Shown in pieces: positions 29,213 through 33,893 of a stretch of DNA of 33,893 nucleotides; positions within the stretch are counted from its first letter, which is position 1, and every line of letters begins with the position of its first letter. Origin of the DNA: DATCLS01 sp036563805 (GTDB taxonomy: Bacteria; Actinomycetota; Acidimicrobiia; Acidimicrobiales; VFJN01); assembly GCA_036563805.1 (NCBI GenBank), contig DATCLS010000020.1, forward strand, positions 1-33,893. Direction: 5' to 3'. The notes below the pieces were generated by a model, which saw only the letters and a program-made list of their open reading frames with translations, was not told where the DNA came from and ran no database searches. The position numbers were made by a program, and so were the translations under genes.

Positions 29213-29563
29213 ATGGCGGCGGAGCTGCCGGAACGGGTCCAGCCCGTGGAGAATGCCATCGTCGTCGACTTCCCGTGGGAGGCGGCGGGGTCCGCCATCT
29301 CCGCCATCAATGCCGCCGTGTCCGAGCTCGAGAGCCAGCTCGGTGCCCGCCCCGGGATGATCGAGACGCTCAGCGACTGGGAGGGCGCCTTTCGCGACGA
29401 GTTCGACGACGCCCACAGCCGGATCATGTCGTCGGCCAGCGGCATCAAAGAGGCCCTCGCCAGCCTGGCCTCGTCGATCGTCACGGGCGCCGAGAACGCC
29501 AACGCGGAGCAGCGCACGAACAACTGGCGGGTCGAGCACGCCGGCGAGCCGGTTCCCCAGTGA
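29213..29563 (+). CDS. WXG100-like ESX secreted protein, 116 residues
   Basis: ATG at 29213 after AGGAGGT (29201-29207). The protein is mainly two long helices (about 24-50 and 58-100) with Trp56-Glu57-Gly58 in SDWEGAFRDEF at the turn, the WXG hallmark of EsxA/EsxB-type substrates of type VII secretion. It lacks a signal peptide, cysteines and membrane segments. A C-terminal extension (NWRVEHAGEPVPQ) follows the second helix; no clear YxxxD/E secretion signal is present. It is followed 18 bp later by a large protein that may be its partner or co-secreted substrate. The N-terminal 20 residues are longer than in classic 95-residue Esx proteins. Confidence 0.8.
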   Translation: MAAELPERVQPVENAIVVDFPWEAAGSAISAINAAVSELESQLGARPGMIETLSDWEGAFRDEFDDAHSRIMSSASGIKEALASLASSIVTGAENANAEQRTNNWRVEHAGEPVPQ

Positions 29564-29581
29564 GGCGCGCCGGAGACCACG

Positions 29582-31645
29582 ATGCCGACCAGCTCCGCCA
29601 ACCCCCAGAAGCTCTCGCGCTATTCCTCCGACGGTCTCGCCATGGTCGAGCGGCTGCGGACCAAGTCGAACTCAGTCACGTCCGCTATCGAGAGCCTGAG
29701 CTCCAGCCGCTCGCGCCACTTGCCGTCGCTCGGTGACGCCCACACCCGGTTCGCCGATCTGGTCGGTGACTGGCAGCACCTCGACGAGTTCGCCGGCGAC
29801 GTCGCCAACGCCTTCTACAACGCCGACCGGAACGGTAACCCCGGCCGCAACTACGACATGGTGATGACGCTGTCCGACAGCGTCATCATGGCCAACGGCC
29901 ACGTCGGCTACGCCGACCGCGACGTGGCCATCGCCGAGGCCGAGCGCCTGGCCCGCGACATGCAGCGGACGATGGAGGACGGCCGCGTCTCCCGCGAGGA
30001 GATGGAGGCGTTCGCGGCCCGGGCCCAGCGGGGCATGTACGACCCGGCGTTCTCGGTCTCCTTCGCCGAGACCATGGGCCCCGACGGCATGGCCGGGATC
30101 CCGGCCATGATCGAGCGGGCCTGGCCCGACGGCGACCGCGGCCGCAACCCCGACTGGGGGCGGACGCAGCTGCTGCCGTTCGCCACCGTGCTGACCACGG
30201 CGATGGACACCCGGCGGGCCAACGAGCAGATCGACCTGCACGACCCCGACAACGCGAACCTGGCCGACGAGGACCGGTTGAGCGAGGAGTGGGTCGACGA
30301 CTTCGTCGACTTCTGGCAGCCCGACGACTTCCAGCAGCCGAACAACCTGCACTACAGCCTGTTGGTCCGGTACGCCGACCTGCCGGCCGACGTGCTCGTC
30401 GACATCGGCAACCGGCAGCTCGACTACATGCTGGCCCACGACGCCACGCCAACCTCGTACATGAACGGCTTCCCGTGGGGCCCCGAGGACTCGACGGCCG
30501 AGATCAACATCCTCACCGCCCTGGGCAACAACCAGGACGCCTCGGCCCTCTGGCTGTCCGACACCAACCCCGGTGACGGCACGCTCGGCTACCCGGGCCG
30601 CACGTGCACGAACATGGAGCTGCTGCTCCGGTACAACCCGACGATCGGCGGCGCCACCGACAACCCGCTGCTCGCCAACGCGCTCGACCGGGTCGTCGAC
30701 AACGGGCTGCAGCACTGGGACGAGGACCTGTCCGACCCGCTGTTCGAGACCGTCATCGACACGGTGGCCGACGAGGGCGCGGTCCACTTCGACGCGCTCG
30801 TCCCCACCCTGGGCGAGGGCGCCCGGACCCACATCGATCAGCTGGCCAACCGCACGAACGAGGTGCTGCCCGAGAACGCCGGCCAGCCCGACGCCAACGC
30901 GCTCCGGCCGCTGCACAACGCCCACGACTTCCTCAGGGTCATCATGGCCGACGACGAGGCGGCGACGTCCGTGTACCGAGGCTCGCTCGAGTACGTCCGC
31001 GACCAGCTGCGGGGCGACACCGGCGACGGCCTGGGCGGCGAGTCCCGCCGCATCGGGGCCCTCATGGGGCTCGTGACCGAGGCCGACGAGAACGCCGCGG
31101 TCCAGGCGACCCAGGAGCGCATCGCCGCCCGCCAGAGCTTCCTCGACGGCGTCGGCCTGGCCAGCGACGTCATCGGCCTGGTCCCGATCGCCGGCAACGC
31201 CGCCCACGCGGTGAACGTCTCGACGTTCCTGCTCGACCAGGCCATCGACAACTTCGGCATGGCCGGCCTACCCGACGGCCCCGACCAGGACTACGCCAAC
31301 ATCGAGAACGTCCGGGCCGGACTTCGCGCCCACATGACCGACGCCCTGGCCACCTACGAGTACGCCAGCAACCCGGAGTGGACGTCGAGCTCGGTCACGG
31401 AGACCGCCCGGAACGCGCTGGCCGAGCAGGGCCTCGACGTCGAGGGGATGGACGTCGACTTCTTCGTCGACGGCACCGAGGGCGACCGGCGCCCGATCAA
31501 GCCGTACGCCGAGATGAGCGAGAGCGAGCGCCGGGCCTACAACGCCTGGCTGAACTCCGACCCGGTCAGCGACGCCATCGCCGGCGACCGGACGGCGGCC
31601 GGCCAGCGCATGGACGAGGTGACCGAGGCGCTCGAGCACCGGTGA
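29582..31645 (+). CDS. Large type VII-associated protein of unknown function, 687 residues
   Basis: ATG at 29582 with GGAGA 5 nt upstream. The N-terminal 90 residues are helical with DWQHLDEFAGDVANAFY, reminiscent of WXG-family helical hairpins. The middle is a long, mostly helical, acidic region (SEEWVDDFVDFWQPDD, ALGNNQDASALWLSD). Near 515-555 is a small hydrophobic segment, ASDVIGLVPIAGNAAHAV. The last 60 residues are polar. No signal peptide is present. It is similar in design to large actinobacterial proteins found beside WXG100 genes (possibly the DUF6571 group), but I cannot confirm the family. It may be a secreted effector or a structural substrate. The stop overlaps the GTG of the lipoprotein gene. 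Confidence 0.7.
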   Translation: MPTSSANPQKLSRYSSDGLAMVERLRTKSNSVTSAIESLSSSRSRHLPSLGDAHTRFADLVGDWQHLDEFAGDVANAFYNADRNGNPGRNYDMVMTLSDSVIMANGHVGYADRDVAIAEAERLARDMQRTMEDGRVSREEMEAFAARAQRGMYDPAFSVSFAETMGPDGMAGIPAMIERAWPDGDRGRNPDWGRTQLLPFATVLTTAMDTRRANEQIDLHDPDNANLADEDRLSEEWVDDFVDFWQPDDFQQPNNLHYSLLVRYADLPADVLVDIGNRQLDYMLAHDATPTSYMNGFPWGPEDSTAEINILTALGNNQDASALWLSDTNPGDGTLGYPGRTCTNMELLLRYNPTIGGATDNPLLANALDRVVDNGLQHWDEDLSDPLFETVIDTVADEGAVHFDALVPTLGEGARTHIDQLANRTNEVLPENAGQPDANALRPLHNAHDFLRVIMADDEAATSVYRGSLEYVRDQLRGDTGDGLGGESRRIGALMGLVTEADENAAVQATQERIAARQSFLDGVGLASDVIGLVPIAGNAAHAVNVSTFLLDQAIDNFGMAGLPDGPDQDYANIENVRAGLRAHMTDALATYEYASNPEWTSSSVTETARNALAEQGLDVEGMDVDFFVDGTEGDRRPIKPYAEMSESERRAYNAWLNSDPVSDAIAGDRTAAGQRMDEVTEALEHR

Positions 31646-32646
31646 CCACGGGGGCGGCGATCCGGCGGCGTGCGGTGACGGTCGCCGCCGCAGGGGTTGC
31701 CGCCACGACCGTCGCCGTTGTGGCCGTGGCCGTCGGGGCGCTGGCCGCGGGCTGTTCCGGGGGGTCGGACGGCGGCGACGTCGCCGACGTCGGGGCGCTC
31801 GAGCCGGTGGCGGGCGGCGGAGGTACGCAGCTGCGCGACGTCGTGAACCTGGCCGGGGTCGACCCCCGGGACCTCGACCTGGCGCCCGGGGCGGGCCAGG
31901 CGGTCGCCGTCGGCGCTGGGCCGGACGGCGCCGTCTGGCTGCTCGTCGGCGGCGTGTCCCGGTCGGGCACCGGGATCGGGCCCCTGGCGCTGGAGGTCGC
32001 CGGCGACCGGGTCAGCCCGGCCCCAACGGTCGAGGACGCCGCGCCGGGCGCCGGCGTCGCCGTGGCGGGCGACGGCACGGTGGTCCTGGCCGACGGCGAC
32101 CAGCGCGAGCTGGTCCGCTACCGCGACGGCGAGGTCGCCCGCGTGCGCCCCGCGGGCGTGGCCGAGGTGAGCCTGGTGGCGGTCGGCCCCGACGGCACCG
32201 CCTACGTCGCCGACCGGTCGGGCGGGCGGGTCGTGGCGGTCGCCCCCGACGACGGGGTCGCGACGGTGGTCGACGGCGCGTACGCCAGCGCCTTGTCGGT
32301 CGGCCCCGACGGCACCGTCCACTACGTCGACCAGGACACCGGGGCCGTGCGGTCGGTGGCCCCGGGCGGGGAGCCCCGCACCGTGTCGGGGCAGGGGAGC
32401 GCCGAGCCGGCCGACGGCGAGCCGGCCCGCGGCAGCTCGCTCAACGGGACCGCCCTGGCCGCCGCGGACGACGGGCTGTACGTCCTGTCGGCCAACGAGG
32501 TGTGGCGCATCGACGGCGACGGCGTGCTCCACCTGGAGGTGCGCCGGGGCGAGGACGCGGCCCTCACGGCCCTCGCCGCGGCCGGCGACCGGGTGTACGT
32601 CTTCGACGAGGCTTCGGGCACCCTCAGCCTGATCGGTGGCCGCTGA
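31642..32646 (+). CDS. Beta-propeller (NHL-like) lipoprotein
   Basis: A 334-residue protein from a GTG overlapping the previous stop (GTGA). It opens with a basic, hydrophobic signal and the lipobox LAAGC with Cys38, so it should be lipid-anchored outside the membrane. The mature part contains about five repeats of the form V..GPDGT.Y.ADR..GR..., for example VAVGPDGTAYVADRSGGRVVAV and LSVGPDGTVHYVDQDTG in part. These are typical of NHL/SMP-30-like beta-propellers used for binding. As the third gene of the WXG100 operon it could be a surface receptor or assembly factor for the secreted proteins. No enzymatic residues were recognised. Confidence 0.8.
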   Translation: MTTGAAIRRRAVTVAAAGVAATTVAVVAVAVGALAAGCSGGSDGGDVADVGALEPVAGGGGTQLRDVVNLAGVDPRDLDLAPGAGQAVAVGAGPDGAVWLLVGGVSRSGTGIGPLALEVAGDRVSPAPTVEDAAPGAGVAVAGDGTVVLADGDQRELVRYRDGEVARVRPAGVAEVSLVAVGPDGTAYVADRSGGRVVAVAPDDGVATVVDGAYASALSVGPDGTVHYVDQDTGAVRSVAPGGEPRTVSGQGSAEPADGEPARGSSLNGTALAAADDGLYVLSANEVWRIDGDGVLHLEVRRGEDAALTALAAAGDRVYVFDEASGTLSLIGGR

Positions 32647-32702
32647 CGGGCGTCTGGCGGCGCCGCGCGACCAGGCTTTCCCCTCCCCGCCGATTGGGGT
32701 CT

Positions 32703-32740
32703 TTGCGCGTCCGGTCATTTGCGTCTCCCCGGACGCGCAA
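32703..32740. terminator. Hairpin 1 between convergent type VII units
   Basis: TTGCGCGTCCGG (32703-32714) and its exact complement (32729-32740) form a 12-bp stem with a 14-nt loop. It lies 56 nt after the lipoprotein stop. Confidence 0.7.
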
Positions 32741-32742
32741 CA

Positions 32743-32780
32743 GCCCCCGAGGCCGAGGTCGATCACCTGGTCTCGGGGGC
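32743..32780. terminator. Hairpin 2 between convergent type VII units
   Basis: GCCCCCGAG (32743-32751) and CTCGGGGGC (32772-32780) pair, with an inner AGGT-N5-ACCT stem. It ends 18 nt from the stop of the minus-strand WXG100 gene, so it probably terminates that transcript. Confidence 0.7.
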
Positions 32781-32798
32781 CCCAGCGCGTGACGTGAA

Positions 32799-33080
32799 CT
32801 ACTGGTTGCCGCCGGCGCCCTGGATGTTGGTGTTGACGGTCATGATGTCGCGGCTCAGCTCCTCGAGCTGCGTCAGCGTGTTGCGCAGGCTGGCGCTCAC
32901 CTGCGGCCAGCTCTCGTAGAAGTTGGCCGCATGCTGGCCGTCCCAGTCCTCCGGGGTGAGGCTGTTGCCCTTGTCCAGGAGCGACTGGATCTCACCCTGC
33001 AGCCCGCCGCTGATGATGTTCTGCATCTGGCGGATCGTGTCGAGGGCGAACTGCGTGGACTTGACGGTACCCGTGGACAT
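32799..33080 (-). CDS. WXG100 family protein (EsxA/EsxB-like), 93 residues
   Basis: The ATG at 33080 is chosen because GGAG (33090-33087) lies 6 nt upstream; a GTG immediately before is less likely. The length is classic for the family. Two helices flank Trp46-Asp47-Gly48 in PEDWDGQHAANFYESW, which is the WXG turn. A short Gly/Asn tail ends the protein. It is predicted to be secreted as a dimer by the type VII ATPase whose C-terminal part is encoded just upstream on the same strand (139 bp gap). It has its own TAGGGT box in that gap. Confidence 0.9.
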   Translation of the reverse strand: MSTGTVKSTQFALDTIRQMQNIISGGLQGEIQSLLDKGNSLTPEDWDGQHAANFYESWPQVSASLRNTLTQLEELSRDIMTVNTNIQGAGGNQ

Positions 33081-33155
33081 CACTTGCTCCTTGTCTTGCG
33101 GTTGTACGCCGGCCCCAGGCCGGAGAGGTCGTCGTCGACCGCCCGCGTCCTGCAG

Positions 33156-33161
33156 ACCCTA
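33156..33161 (-). promoter_or_regulatory. -10 box TAGGGT upstream of WXG100 gene
   Basis: On the minus strand TAGGGT lies about 75 nt before the ATG at 33080, giving a leader with a ribosome site. The -35 is weak. Confidence 0.35.
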
Positions 33162-33219
33162 GCGATGTCTCCAACTGTCTTTACGTCGCCCCTCGCCATT
33201 CGGTTCCCGGGTTTTCGCC

Positions 33220-33893
33220 TCAGCGAGGGAGGGCGATCTGGGCCAGCTCGCTCTCGCCGCTGTTCACGACGTAGCCCCGTCCGGTGACCATGCCGACGGG
33301 GGCGCGGCGGGGGAGCTGGGTGCCGAGGATGTCGCCGTCGAGGTCGGTGTTCGGCCGTAGCAGCACGCCCAGCTTCGAGCCCCGCAGCGGGCGGCTCCAG
33401 TGCGAGTAGCCGGAGCGGATGCCGTCGTTGCGGCCGGCCGCCGCGAACAGGAAGTCGGGCCGGTCGGAGGTGGAGAGCCGGCCCAGCACCCCGTTGACGT
33501 CCTCGATCGACTCGGCGTCGTCGACCAGCACCAGCACGAACCCGGGCGCGCCGTCGACCAGCGGCTCGAGCCGGTCGCCGACGTTGGCCGGCGGCACCAC
33601 CTCGTCGACGAGCGGCTCCTGGCCCGAGCCCAAAGGCGACCGGGGGCCGGCGACGGCGATGACGGTGGCGTCCGGCCGGGCCGCCCGGCAGGCGGTCGCG
33701 ATCGTGAGCAGCGTGCTGGTGCGGCCGGACCGGGCCGGGCCGGTGACGAGCACGTGCTCGCCCTCGTACACGACCAGGTGGGACGGGCCCAGCGTCGCCT
33801 CGGCCACGCCGATCGGGATCGACCACGGGCGCGTCGCCAGCTGGGCGCCGACGTTCAGCTCGGCCCAGCGGACCTCGGTGGTCAGGGTGGCGA
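33220..33893 (-). CDS. FtsK/SpoIIIE-type type VII secretion ATPase (EccC/EssC-like), C-terminal part (5' partial)
   Basis: The frame stays open to the right edge of the window (first full codon at 33891), so the N-terminal part is missing; 223 residues are visible. It contains LATRPWSIPIGVAEATLGP, then a P-loop GPARSGRTST, a Walker-B-like stretch VLVLVDDAESIED, and a LFAAAGRNDGIRSGYSHWSR segment. This is the pattern of the last ATPase domain of EccC proteins, which bind the C-terminal signal of WXG100 substrates. The P-loop deviates slightly from GxxxxGK(S/T), with Arg in place of Lys, as is common in the degenerate third domain of this family. The next gene on this strand is a WXG100 protein. 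Confidence 0.82.
   Translation of the reverse strand, partial: ATLTTEVRWAELNVGAQLATRPWSIPIGVAEATLGPSHLVVYEGEHVLVTGPARSGRTSTLLTIATACRAARPDATVIAVAGPRSPLGSGQEPLVDEVVPPANVGDRLEPLVDGAPGFVLVLVDDAESIEDVNGVLGRLSTSDRPDFLFAAAGRNDGIRSGYSHWSRPLRGSKLGVLLRPNTDLDGDILGTQLPRRAPVGMVTGRGYVVNSGESELAQIALPR

Overview
The window is very GC-rich chromosomal DNA from an actinobacterium. Supporting signs are heavy G/C in third codon positions, many GTG starts, overlapping stop/start pairs (GTGA, ATGA), TANNNT -10 boxes set 6-9 nt in front of start codons, a 6C RNA, and parts of a type VII (ESX/WXG100) secretion system. The mix of genes would suit Acidimicrobiia or a related deep lineage, but that is inference. No tRNA, rRNA, CRISPR array, transposase or phage gene was found.

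Layout. 1-4469: the 3' end of an acetoacetyl-CoA synthetase gene overlapping an MFS transporter; a decayed hydrolase pseudogene; a palindromic operator; an aldehyde dehydrogenase; a small exported membrane protein. 4543-8882: a lipoprotein zinc peptidase with a second, dead copy of its own domain, divergent from a large GNAT/acyl-CoA-synthetase-like protein acetyltransferase. 9010-11517: an acyl-CoA dehydrogenase divergent from a small GNAT enzyme, then a TetR regulator with two candidate operators. 11525-15260: an orphan membrane histidine kinase with an atypical phospho-acceptor region, a YbaK-type deacylase and an MTA/SAH-nucleosidase-like enzyme.

15387-19437: a long perfect hairpin, two tiny coupled genes (44 and 55 codons, the second a Cys/His metal-binding protein), and a divergent three-gene overlapping operon of MocR-type regulator, MOSC protein and acyl-ACP thioesterase-like protein. 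19587-22431: a quinone oxidoreductase divergent from an SDR, a perfect 59-bp tandem duplication, and a LysR regulator. 22467-24365: a clear 6C RNA with its own promoter and terminator, followed by a HAD-phosphatase/PlsC fusion. 24374-29038: a PAS-GGDEF diguanylate cyclase, aconitase, and a divergent GntR regulator with three operator half-sites between the last two.

29213-33893: part of a type VII secretion locus. It holds a WXG100-like protein, a 687-residue protein of unrecognised function and a beta-propeller lipoprotein on the plus strand, facing a second WXG100 protein and the C-terminal part of an FtsK/EccC-type ATPase on the minus strand. Two strong hairpins separate the converging units.

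Across the window, lipid and acyl-CoA chemistry recurs (acetoacetyl-CoA synthetase, aldehyde dehydrogenase, acyl-CoA dehydrogenase, thioesterase, PlsC), along with acetylation and several one-gene regulators placed divergent from or next to their likely targets. Many promoters look leaderless.
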